NCBI GenBank assembly: GCA_023429135.1
Contig: JAEYWD010000002.1
Location: 11,299 to 75,298 of the forward strand
Length of the DNA stretch: 64,000 bases
Reading direction: 5' to 3'
DNA from: Bacteroidota bacterium
GTDB taxonomy: Bacteria > Bacteroidota > Bacteroidia > Bacteroidales > JAAUTT01
The notes beneath the pieces are model-generated. The model searched no databases. It had not been told where the DNA came from and worked only from the letters and a program-made list of their open reading frames with translations. The first letter of the stretch is position 1. Every line of letters begins with the position of its first letter. The position numbers and the translations under genes are program-made. Of this stretch, positions 53,673 to 62,049 are shown one piece after another.

Positions 53673-55372
53673 TTATCTTCTTTTATTTCCAGAATAAATA
53701 TTGATTTATCGTCACCTGTACCCTGAAGTTGTGTAATAATTTCATTTCTTGCTTTTTCAATGTTCATAGGGTATTCTTTAATAAGTGCCTTTTCCGTTGC
53801 TTTTCCAATTCCATCCGAGTAACCAATTACCGAATGGATGTTGGTTCTTTTGGTAATTTCGGGTTTCGATTGACGAACATTGATATCTATGTTGTTTTGA
53901 TTAAGACACAGCAGAAAAGATACCGGGCCTATTTTATCGTTTTTGGATGCAAGCGATATGTCAACATTCATGTGTTCACCATTTACAGTGTAGCTTAATA
54001 ACTTTGAGTCTCCTGTACGGTAAACTTTCAGGTCTCCCCCAATTGTTAAATGGGCTATTAAAACTGTTGAAGCACAGTCGGGCTCTATTCCGTCTTTAAG
54101 GTTCTTTCGCAGAATGTTTTTCTCTGATTCGGGCAGCGAGTTAATGGTGAATAGCCATTCTTCTTTAACTTCTTTTATAATATTTTCAAAACCTGTATCC
54201 AGGGATGCTGCTTTCCCGGAAGTAAACAATAACCTCAATTTTCTACCCAAAGATTGGGCCAGCAGTCGACTGGAAAAATATTCTCTTTTATTATCCGGGT
54301 TTAAAAGAGGATCGAAGAAATCGGAGGAGCCATCCATGAGCCATACCAGAGCTTCAGTATCATTCATAACAAAACCACAAACATCTTCACCCAGATCTTT
54401 ATCCACATTCATCTTTTTTCGCGGACCTGCGGTCATCATCATTTCCGATATAAAATATCCGGAAGTTCTTTTTTCATGATGATGGGGCTGATTTAAATTC
54501 AATACCTCTATTTCACTTCGGTATTTATTAATAAGAACTTCCTGGTTCTGAAGTTTTTCGTTTAGGTCTTTTACTGAAATTTCATCATAAAAGGAGTTCT
54601 CCTTTGGACTTGAAATTTCTGGCTTTTTATTTTTGAATGTTCGCCATGCCAACGCAATGAAGATAATAAGTATTAAAGCAATAGGAATCCACCAAAGACT
54701 TATGCTGCGCTTATTGTTTAGTGACTTTTGAGCCGGTTGCTCATTGGTTACTTTTATTTCGTTAAGATTAACTGAAATTACAGTGTCTTTTGTTGTAAGA
54801 ATTTGAGTTGTAAAAGAGTTATAGCCCGAAAGTGAAACAGTAAGATAATACTTTTTCTCAGGAAGAAGGTAAACTTCGGCTGCTGAGCTATCGGGCTGAA
54901 GAGGAAGAATAAACAGGTCGAAACCCTGAACTGACACTGATGGATTTAAATTCGGGTTAAAGTTCAGCTTAACATTTACAAGTCCCGAGAATTTGCTTTT
55001 ATAAAATAAGAGTGCCTGAGTTAACGATAAGGTATCTTCCAAAGTCTCATTCTTCAATTTGTGAAGAATTGCCTGTAAATGGCTTACGGGTTTAACAAGT
55101 GCGCAACTGTTGTTTTTATTCGCTTTAAGAAAAAGACTGTCGGCAAAAATTATAGCTGAAACAGCATCTTCAGGGTTGTCCAGGCTGATTTGGGATATTG
55201 TGGATTTGTATTCGCCAAATTTTTTGCAGGAGGAAATATTGTCGTTTGAAACAGTAACAATCTCCCGGAATAATATTCTCAGGCTGTCTGTATACGAGTT
55301 TTGAGCTGAAATATTGGAAAATACAGCGCCAAAAAGCAACAGGTTCAGTATCGATCTCTTTACCGGCTTCAT
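53669..55372 (-). CDS. Membrane PP2C-type protein phosphatase (eCIS-linked)
   Basis: A 567-residue protein: signal peptide (KPVKRSILNLLLFGAVFS, cleavage after SAQ), a periplasmic region with a PEGA-like segment (AEVYLLPEKKYYLTVSLSGY), a membrane helix (WWIPIALILIIFIALAW), a coiled linker and a cytoplasmic PP2C domain with metal-binding motifs EDVCGFV, WLMDGSS, CASTVLIA, RTGDSKLL, IGYSDGIG and TGDDKSIF. The ATG at 55372 overlaps the vWA stop (ATGA). It should dephosphorylate Ser/Thr, probably on targets of the kinase two genes downstream. Confidence 0.85.
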   Translation of the reverse strand: MKPVKRSILNLLLFGAVFSNISAQNSYTDSLRILFREIVTVSNDNISSCKKFGEYKSTISQISLDNPEDAVSAIIFADSLFLKANKNNSCALVKPVSHLQAILHKLKNETLEDTLSLTQALLFYKSKFSGLVNVKLNFNPNLNPSVSVQGFDLFILPLQPDSSAAEVYLLPEKKYYLTVSLSGYNSFTTQILTTKDTVISVNLNEIKVTNEQPAQKSLNNKRSISLWWIPIALILIIFIALAWRTFKNKKPEISSPKENSFYDEISVKDLNEKLQNQEVLINKYRSEIEVLNLNQPHHHEKRTSGYFISEMMMTAGPRKKMNVDKDLGEDVCGFVMNDTEALVWLMDGSSDFFDPLLNPDNKREYFSSRLLAQSLGRKLRLLFTSGKAASLDTGFENIIKEVKEEWLFTINSLPESEKNILRKNLKDGIEPDCASTVLIAHLTIGGDLKVYRTGDSKLLSYTVNGEHMNVDISLASKNDKIGPVSFLLCLNQNNIDINVRQSKPEITKRTNIHSVIGYSDGIGKATEKALIKEYPMNIEKARNEIITQLQGTGDDKSIFILEIKEDK

Positions 55373-56346
55373 CGCTTCAATTGTTTTTCGAGACAACGCG
55401 GACAAAAACCAGAGGCGCCCGATGCCATCCGGAAGAGATATTTCAGATTACCGATATGGGCAGGATCGTCAAATAAAAAGAACTGAGGAATATTGTGTAT
55501 AGGGCAGTTACTTACAATATTACGCAACTCTTTACAGCCCGGATCGTTTTCGGAGCCAAAGAATGCTGCAATTAAGATATCGTGATTCAAGCCACTTAAC
55601 ACATTTTTTTTAAACGGATTGGGATTGAGAACCATACTGCCTTTTACAACATATTGCCGTCCATCGGTATACATGAGTACCCGTACATTAGGAACAGAAA
55701 CAGAATCGACCGAATCATATTTGAAAATACGCTGTACCATAGGAGTATAATTCTTTACAGGGAAGCCAGGAAGTTGTTTGTTCAGAAACTGATTTACAAA
55801 CATATAAGCCTGCTGTAACGCTTTATTGATATCGGTACCATGTGGAGTTTGCTGCATCTCAATCAGTTCGTTGTACAAATACTGTGAGAATGCTGTAATA
55901 TTTCTGTGGCGCTTTATAACGTTAGCCACCGTGTCGACAAACATTAGTTCCACCCTGTCGTCGAACTTGAAACATGCTACAAAAGCATTCGAATTATTCT
56001 GAAGGCGCTCCAGGTCAAATATACCGCTGGCAGCACTGTTTGCCACAAGTGTTAACCGGGTTAACGGAATTCCATCAAAGGCAATATCCGTCATCGAATC
56101 GGAAGCATCCATCATGATCACGCAAAGACCAACTTCCTGTTCCAATTCATCTTCGGTAGGTTCAACTATTATGGGCATTGGTTCGGGTTTGGTTTCTTTG
56201 GGGGGATCTTTTACATCAACCTCCTCCAGTTTGAGAATTCCTGTGAGCGGATCCTCATCCAATGTGCAGTAATAAGGATGTTCGGGATCCGGATCATAAT
56301 CATCGAAAACATGTGCTTTATTTTTCTGACAAACCCATTTTTTCAT
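55369..56346 (-). CDS. von Willebrand factor A (vWA) domain protein, TerY-like
   Basis: A 325-residue soluble protein. A Cys pair at the N-terminus (Cys6, Cys27) and a CxxC at the C-terminus (Cys315, Cys318) may bind zinc together. The vWA domain at about 70-300 has an intact MIDAS: MMDASDSM (Asp80, Ser82, Ser84), the Thr of TPHGTDI and the Asp of MYTDGRQ. In TerY-type systems such vWA proteins travel with a kinase and a PP2C phosphatase, as here. It overlaps the PP2C gene by four bases and follows a small charged gene by 24. Confidence 0.83.
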   Translation of the reverse strand: MKKWVCQKNKAHVFDDYDPDPEHPYYCTLDEDPLTGILKLEEVDVKDPPKETKPEPMPIIVEPTEDELEQEVGLCVIMMDASDSMTDIAFDGIPLTRLTLVANSAASGIFDLERLQNNSNAFVACFKFDDRVELMFVDTVANVIKRHRNITAFSQYLYNELIEMQQTPHGTDINKALQQAYMFVNQFLNKQLPGFPVKNYTPMVQRIFKYDSVDSVSVPNVRVLMYTDGRQYVVKGSMVLNPNPFKKNVLSGLNHDILIAAFFGSENDPGCKELRNIVSNCPIHNIPQFFLFDDPAHIGNLKYLFRMASGASGFCPRCLEKQLKR

Positions 56347-56370
56347 AATAGCTGTGATTTATAATGTTCT

Positions 56371-56640
56371 TTATTTTTTCTTTTCCGATTCCTGAAAGAG
56401 AAATGAGGATGCTTTTTGCATCTGAAGCGCTTTTTGTTTCAGAAGCAATTTTTCTTTTTCCTCCTCGTCGGTGGCCACAGTTTTTCTTTGCATAAACGAT
56501 GGAAGATTAGTTGCTTTAACCAGTGATGCTTTATCGTCGTCCACACTCTCGCTTTTCCCGTTTCCAGTTGAAATAGGAGAGGTTCTTGTTATTGGTGGTT
56601 TTGATTTTTCGGGTTCCATAACGCTCGTTGTATTAATCAC
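56371..56640 (-). CDS. Small charged protein downstream of the DUF4157 effector
   Basis: An 89-residue, disordered-looking N-terminus (PEKSKPPITRTSPIST) followed by a Lys/Glu/Gln-rich helix (DEEEKEKLLLKQKALQMQKA). A GTG start at 56640 overlaps the effector stop (GTGA), suggesting coupled translation; an ATG at 56619 is the alternative. No homologue is recognised. It could be an effector chaperone, loading factor or immunity protein, on position alone. Confidence 0.6.
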   Translation of the reverse strand: MINTTSVMEPEKSKPPITRTSPISTGNGKSESVDDDKASLVKATNLPSFMQRKTVATDEEEKEKLLLKQKALQMQKASSFLFQESEKKK

Positions 56641-59600
56641 TTTCCCTTATTTTCAGGAGTTGGTTTATTTTTATTAAGTTTTTCAGCTACTTTGTTAACC
56701 AATTCCTGAACTTCCTTTTCATTAGCAATAAATTCATTTATAAGGCTCATATCGTACCGCCTGTTTTTGTATTCGAATTCCTGTATACCACTGGTCACCA
56801 TTTGGTTTTTAATCTCAGTCCAGACATTTGATCCGGTAATTTCGATTCCTTGTTTCATCAGGTTTTCAATTCCTTTTTCAGTGGTTGGGTGAGATACTGA
56901 CGATATGGATGAAGCGCTCATACTTATAGTTACGCGACTTTCCTGGGAAGACTGGTTTGCCATAGCCACCATTTGATGAATATGAGATGCATAATCAGCA
57001 CATTCATCGCATGGAGTTCGATTAATATCGAGGTGGATTGGTACAGGTTGATCAGCGGGTGTTTTTAATTTTTTGCGATTAGTTTTTATAAGATCTAATA
57101 ATTCTGGAAATCTCGTCTTTAAGAACTTCTCTGCATGCCCCGGTTGAGGCGGCTTCTGAGTAATTTTGGCGAATTGTTTTTTATCGGTATCATAAAAAAC
57201 AAAAATGGTAGTTTTTTTTGCATACATGCTCATGCTGCCGGCAATTGACCTGAGTTGTGCAATTTCACTGGGTCTTGACATGTTTAATTTCGCAACTTTT
57301 TCTGCTAAACTGGCACTTACAATAACATCTATCTCACCAGCATTTTCTTTACTAGGAATAAATGAAATTGTATGCAAACCCAATGGGGCATATTTGTCAT
57401 AAACAGTAGCAATCAACGTTTTTTCTTCATCACTGTTTGCCACCTGCTTTCCATTAAGTTCCTTTTTTACTTTACCTTTTACATCCTTGCTGATTTCATC
57501 ATCTTCTTTTTTATCCTTATCTTTTTCTTTATCCTTACCACTAAAAAGCCCTGCGATACCTTTTATCAGCGCTACGGCCTGCTTTATAACCCAATCGATA
57601 ACAGCATTTACAGGTGCCTGAATTTTGGCAATAATGGCCTTTATTTTTTCGCTGATGCCATCCAAACCAAGGAGGCTGGCCAGAAAACTTATGGCTACCG
57701 GCAATGCTTTTGCAAGAGCGTTTTCAACGGCTGTAGCAGCAACACCTATGGCGCCTTTGGCAATAGCAGTTACAGAATCGATCACCGCATTCACCAAATC
57801 CATAATTTGTTTTCCTCTGGTTATAAAGAACATAATTACATCGTAAATCATTTTACATGCCTTTATAAATGCAGAAGCTGGATTTAGCAAGCTGATTAGC
57901 CAGGTTATGCCTGCAACAACAATTTTCTGGATTACAAATTCCTTTATGGAAGTGAGCACCGTTTCCTTCAGCGTTTCAACTTTGTCTTTGATGTATTTCC
58001 ATAATCCTCCAATGCCTTCATTTTTAATGATAATAAATATTTCGGCAGCTTTTTCCAGGCCAGCTACAACTCTTTCGCCTACAATGTTCACCGCGCGGGC
58101 CCTGATATTGGCATACGTGAGTCCAAGTACCGACAATATCAAGGTGATAATACCCCGCAAGTCGAATGTTTTAGGTATTTCAATTCCTGCTGAAGCCAGC
58201 GTACCAAAAAGCCAACCCATTAAACCTGCTTTCAGATGCTCTCCAATTCTTGACATAAATGCCTGAATTCCTTGCTTTACTCCTGCTACCAGGTTTTTTA
58301 GGAAACCTATCGGGTCGTCGATGATAAGTTCTATTGCGGCAGCGGCCTTGGCAAGAATATTCAGCAAGAGATTTTTGAATTCGATGATTGCGTTGATTAC
58401 ATCTTTAATTGCACCAATTGCTTTTGAAACCAGACCTTTGTTGGCTTCTTTCATTTCTGCAATTTTCTTGTCGATATTTTCCAGACCTGCTTTGTACTTC
58501 GCAGCGAGCGAATCTACCAGGTCGTTCTGCTTGTCGTTAATGCTTTGTTCGAGTTCGCTAAACTTCGACTGGATGTTTTTGGCAGCATTGGCGCCGATTT
58601 TCTGCAGGTTTTTGGGAAGACCTTCCACATAAGTTTTAATTTCCTGCTTGCCTTTGGCAATTCTCTTTTTTGCTGCGTTCAACTGCGCTGCAACCAGTTT
58701 AGCCACTTTGTTGATAACAATGTCCATGGCTTTAACATAACGATCCTTTCCGCGTTTGTAAATTTCGTTTACCTCGTCGGGCAAGCCCAGCAGCAGATCT
58801 TTTGCCCAAAGCAAAGAACCTCCGAATCTGTTAAGGTACCGGTCGACTTTATACCGGTAAACTTCATGATCAACGTAATCCTCAAAGCCTTTGGTAGCGT
58901 CGTTGATACCCTGGTCGAACATTGCCGTAACATCGGTATCCAGCTTGGAAAGAATGGCTTCAACTTCGGTTTTTGTGGCTGCGAACTTAGCTTCAATGTC
59001 GGCTGCAACTTTGGCTCTGTCGGCTTCATCTTTTGCCTGGGCTTCTTTTTGTTTCAAAAGTACACCGCCCATTTTCTGTTTTCTTGATCCAACCAGAGAA
59101 GCTAATTTAGTTTTGCTCAATCCCGTTGCAACAAGCTGAGCATTCGTTAAAATACCTTTCTCGTCTTTACGGAACTGCTGGGGCCGGTCAACAGCATCTT
59201 TCTGTGCAGTTTTTTTGCTTGCAAGCGCACCCGTAAATTTAGGTTCGTTCGATTTGGCCAGTTGCTTCTCAGTTACTTTCGCATCGGCCATTTGCTTGTC
59301 CAGATCCTGGCTGCCCTTTTGTAACGAAACGTCCCCGGGAGGTACCGGTTTAGGCGAAGCCTGAGCTCCATTGACAGGAGGAGCCCCAATGTTAGGCGCT
59401 GCTTTGGGTGGTGCTCCAACTTCCTTACCCTGAACACTCCCGGGTGCAGGAGCTTCTTTCACTTTACCCTCGATGCTGCCTGCGGCTTTCTTTTTCTCGT
59501 TACTTACCTGCGATGCTGCATCTCCTTTAACTGCAGCAGCTCCATTATTGGCCTTGAAGTTTTCAGCTTCCTTAAGCGTATTCAATTGCAAAGCAGCAAT

Positions 59601-60617
59601 TTTTGCCCGAAGTGATGCCTTAAATTTATTCTCATCGAAATTGCCCGGCTCCTGCTGATCCATTTCAGCAACCTTTTTGTCTTTTGCCTTGCTTATCTTT
59701 TCGTTAGGGGGCGGCTTAGCAGCCGATTGAGCTTCCTTTACCTTTTTGGCTGTTGGTTCATGAACTTTGGCCTTCTTCCCAGTTTGTTTTACTTTTTTAA
59801 CTACTCCCTGAAAAGCAGGATCAGCGGCCATGATTGCCATAACCGAACGCCGTTGAATAGCTGCAGTGTTTTCTCCCGAATTTATAGAAATACTCTGCTG
59901 TGTACTGCGTTGAATTCTGTTCACTGCGCCTTGTTGAACCACATGCGTCAATTCGTGAGCTATCAATTTTTTACCAGTTGAACTTTCAGGATTGTACATG
60001 CCTGAGTTGAAGTAAATGTCGTTTCCATGGGTAAACGCATGAGCATTTAAAGCTTTGCTCATAGCAGTGGCTTTGGTATCGGTATGTACCCGAACGGGGC
60101 TGAAGTCAGCTCCCATTGAATTGCTCATAAAGCTGTTAGTGCCGGCCGGAAGTGGTTGTCCGCTCCCTTTTGTTTCTTTAAGTGCTGGTTCTATATGGGA
60201 TAAAGTGTGGTCGCTTACATCATAAGCCTTATCATGAGAAACATCTTTTTTCAGTTGTATTTTCTTTTCATCTTCAGGCTTATTTTTTCGATGAATTTGT
60301 GATGGACTAAAAAGAGAGAGGTCGGCTGAACGGTTAATAACCGGATGAACAGCATAAACGTTGGATGAATCTGCTTTTTTTGCAATACCTGAATTGCTTT
60401 GTGAATTGAAAAAATGAGGTTTTGAACTTGCCTCCATTCGCATCACTTTATCGGAAACTGAATCAGCTTCCTGTTCGAAGCGATCGCCAGGTTTGTTTAC
60501 TTTTAATTTTGTTTGAATTAGCGGATGCGAAACTGACAAACCAGACACATTTTTCCCAACAGTATGCGATGAAGCTACTGGTGAATGTTGTTTGCCCGTT
60601 TGCAGGATGGCTTCCAT
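56637..60617 (-). CDS. DUF4157 eCIS effector with C-terminal deaminase-fold domain
   Basis: A 1326-residue protein. The N-terminus has the eCIS-linked DUF4157 pattern: LIQTKLKVNKPGDRFEQEAD at 34-53 and a metalloprotease-like HELTH at 221-225 (IAHELTHVVQQG). A Lys/Ala/Pro-rich linker, coiled segments and a long helical part with hydrophobic runs (about 760-1040, for example LRGIITLILSVLGL) follow, then a KDKEKDKDKK linker. The C-terminal domain (about 1080-1280) has deaminase motifs GHAEKF (His1161, Glu1163) and TPCDEC (Cys1203, Cys1206) in the expected strand/helix order. I infer an injected deaminase toxin, target nucleic acid or nucleotide unknown. Confidence 0.85.
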   Translation of the reverse strand: MEAILQTGKQHSPVASSHTVGKNVSGLSVSHPLIQTKLKVNKPGDRFEQEADSVSDKVMRMEASSKPHFFNSQSNSGIAKKADSSNVYAVHPVINRSADLSLFSPSQIHRKNKPEDEKKIQLKKDVSHDKAYDVSDHTLSHIEPALKETKGSGQPLPAGTNSFMSNSMGADFSPVRVHTDTKATAMSKALNAHAFTHGNDIYFNSGMYNPESSTGKKLIAHELTHVVQQGAVNRIQRSTQQSISINSGENTAAIQRRSVMAIMAADPAFQGVVKKVKQTGKKAKVHEPTAKKVKEAQSAAKPPPNEKISKAKDKKVAEMDQQEPGNFDENKFKASLRAKIAALQLNTLKEAENFKANNGAAAVKGDAASQVSNEKKKAAGSIEGKVKEAPAPGSVQGKEVGAPPKAAPNIGAPPVNGAQASPKPVPPGDVSLQKGSQDLDKQMADAKVTEKQLAKSNEPKFTGALASKKTAQKDAVDRPQQFRKDEKGILTNAQLVATGLSKTKLASLVGSRKQKMGGVLLKQKEAQAKDEADRAKVAADIEAKFAATKTEVEAILSKLDTDVTAMFDQGINDATKGFEDYVDHEVYRYKVDRYLNRFGGSLLWAKDLLLGLPDEVNEIYKRGKDRYVKAMDIVINKVAKLVAAQLNAAKKRIAKGKQEIKTYVEGLPKNLQKIGANAAKNIQSKFSELEQSINDKQNDLVDSLAAKYKAGLENIDKKIAEMKEANKGLVSKAIGAIKDVINAIIEFKNLLLNILAKAAAAIELIIDDPIGFLKNLVAGVKQGIQAFMSRIGEHLKAGLMGWLFGTLASAGIEIPKTFDLRGIITLILSVLGLTYANIRARAVNIVGERVVAGLEKAAEIFIIIKNEGIGGLWKYIKDKVETLKETVLTSIKEFVIQKIVVAGITWLISLLNPASAFIKACKMIYDVIMFFITRGKQIMDLVNAVIDSVTAIAKGAIGVAATAVENALAKALPVAISFLASLLGLDGISEKIKAIIAKIQAPVNAVIDWVIKQAVALIKGIAGLFSGKDKEKDKDKKEDDEISKDVKGKVKKELNGKQVANSDEEKTLIATVYDKYAPLGLHTISFIPSKENAGEIDVIVSASLAEKVAKLNMSRPSEIAQLRSIAGSMSMYAKKTTIFVFYDTDKKQFAKITQKPPQPGHAEKFLKTRFPELLDLIKTNRKKLKTPADQPVPIHLDINRTPCDECADYASHIHQMVAMANQSSQESRVTISMSASSISSVSHPTTEKGIENLMKQGIEITGSNVWTEIKNQMVTSGIQEFEYKNRRYDMSLINEFIANEKEVQELVNKVAEKLNKNKPTPENKGK

Positions 60618-60690
60618 TATCTAAACTACAATATTAAATTACTGAATAGTAGCCTGGTAAAATATAAACAAAACAGTTAATGATTCAGTG

Positions 60691-62049
60691 CTACATTAAT
60701 CTGCCTTCTTTCATCATTTCTTTCTGAACTCCGTTTTCAGCATCTGTTTTTCTGATTACATTTTCATTACGTTTGAGAGCCATTAACGAACAGTAACGTA
60801 TCACATTCAGAATCATGCCTCCTGTAAGTTCATATTTGCGGGCGAAATGCCTGGTGTCAAAACCTTCCTCCAGAACAGTAGCCGGTGAAAACGATTGATT
60901 CCATAATTTTAAGCGTTCTTCTGCCTGAGGAACGGGGAAATAAATAATCGACTGGAATCTTCTTGCAAAAGCTTCGTCAATATTGTTTTTGAGATTACTC
61001 GCAAGAATAATAACACCTCTGAAATCTTCAATCCGTTGAAGCAAATAGGCTGTTTCCTGGTTTGCATAACGGTCGTGCGAATTTGAAACGCCGGTGCGTT
61101 TTCCGAAAAGAGCATCCGCCTCATCAAAAAAGAGAATCCAATTTCGGTTTTCGGCCATCTGGAAGATCCTCTCAAGATTTTTTTCTGTTTCGCCAATGTA
61201 TTTTGAAACAATAGTACTCAGGTCGATACGGTAAACATCCATATTGCACCTTTTGCCAATTAAGCAGGCAACCAGAGTTTTACCAGTTCCGGGCGGACCG
61301 TAGAACAAGCTCTTGTAGCCCGGCTTAAGTTTTTTTGAGAAACCCCACTTGAACATTAAAGTATCGTGATGTTCAATCCAGGTGCCTATTTCTTCAACCT
61401 GCGCCAGGGTGTCTTCGGGTAAAACCAGTTCGTCCCATTCTACTTCGGTCTGGATAATTTTTGCAGGAAAATCCTTGGTAAACCGGATGTTCCGGTTCTG
61501 ACCCGTTAAAAATAAATTGATATAATCGTGCGACAAACAAAGGGAACCACTCAAAAAAGGTTCAGCAGGAGCGGGATCGTTCAATTGTAGTATCTGGTGG
61601 TACGAAAAATAATGCTTGTTGCTGAATAAGTCGCTCACAGCCACACGCGAATAAAGATCGTCTCCGGCAAGAAGAAAAACTGCTGTTTCGCCCGTTGGAA
61701 GAAATCCGCCATGGGTAGTTCCTTTCAATCCGCCAAATTCGGTAAATCCTTTATCGTAAGTAGCGTTTTTAATTGTAAACACATCGAGCATCTGTGGCCG
61801 GGAATGTGGAGCAAGTGCCAGCATCAGAACTAATCTTTCCGCTGCTGTACATTGGTAATGCTTAAGAAATTCGGCATAGTAAGCCTGTTTACCAGTGTAA
61901 TCGGGCGGCGCTATGTCCCATACAGAGGCAACATTGCAATCGTGACCGAAATACAGTTTTAGCCTCACGTTTAACACCTCATCGAACCAGTTTAACTCCT
62001 GCCTGATGACATCGGTATTTTCTTTCAATATGTCCATTGCATCTACCAT
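60691..62049 (-). CDS. eCIS-associated AAA+ ATPase
   Basis: A 452-residue AAA+ ATPase of the kind found in contractile injection loci (Afp15-like). An N-terminal helical region of about 210 residues precedes the AAA+ core: Walker A GPPGTGKT at 251-258, Walker B FFDEAD at about 307-312, sensor 1 ILASNLK and arginine finger AFARRFQS. The ATG at 62049 overlaps the tape-measure stop by seven bases; ATGs at 62076 and 62157 are longer options. It probably remodels or finishes the injection particle. Confidence 0.88.
   Translation of the reverse strand: MVDAMDILKENTDVIRQELNWFDEVLNVRLKLYFGHDCNVASVWDIAPPDYTGKQAYYAEFLKHYQCTAAERLVLMLALAPHSRPQMLDVFTIKNATYDKGFTEFGGLKGTTHGGFLPTGETAVFLLAGDDLYSRVAVSDLFSNKHYFSYHQILQLNDPAPAEPFLSGSLCLSHDYINLFLTGQNRNIRFTKDFPAKIIQTEVEWDELVLPEDTLAQVEEIGTWIEHHDTLMFKWGFSKKLKPGYKSLFYGPPGTGKTLVACLIGKRCNMDVYRIDLSTIVSKYIGETEKNLERIFQMAENRNWILFFDEADALFGKRTGVSNSHDRYANQETAYLLQRIEDFRGVIILASNLKNNIDEAFARRFQSIIYFPVPQAEERLKLWNQSFSPATVLEEGFDTRHFARKYELTGGMILNVIRYCSLMALKRNENVIRKTDAENGVQKEMMKEGRLM

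Noticed and set aside
57372..57887. Plus-strand open frame of 171 codons inside the DUF4157 gene
   Set aside because: It is the antisense shadow of the long, motif-bearing DUF4157 frame; its Phe/Tyr/Ile/Cys-rich composition is typical of antisense reading of Lys/Ala-rich helices.
58545..59087. Plus-strand open frame of 180 codons
   Set aside because: Antisense shadow of the same DUF4157 gene, without recognisable motifs.
60618..60690. Separate promoter for the DUF4157 effector
   Set aside because: The 73-base gap is AT-rich, but no TAnnTTTG or TTTG pair of proper spacing was found on the minus strand.
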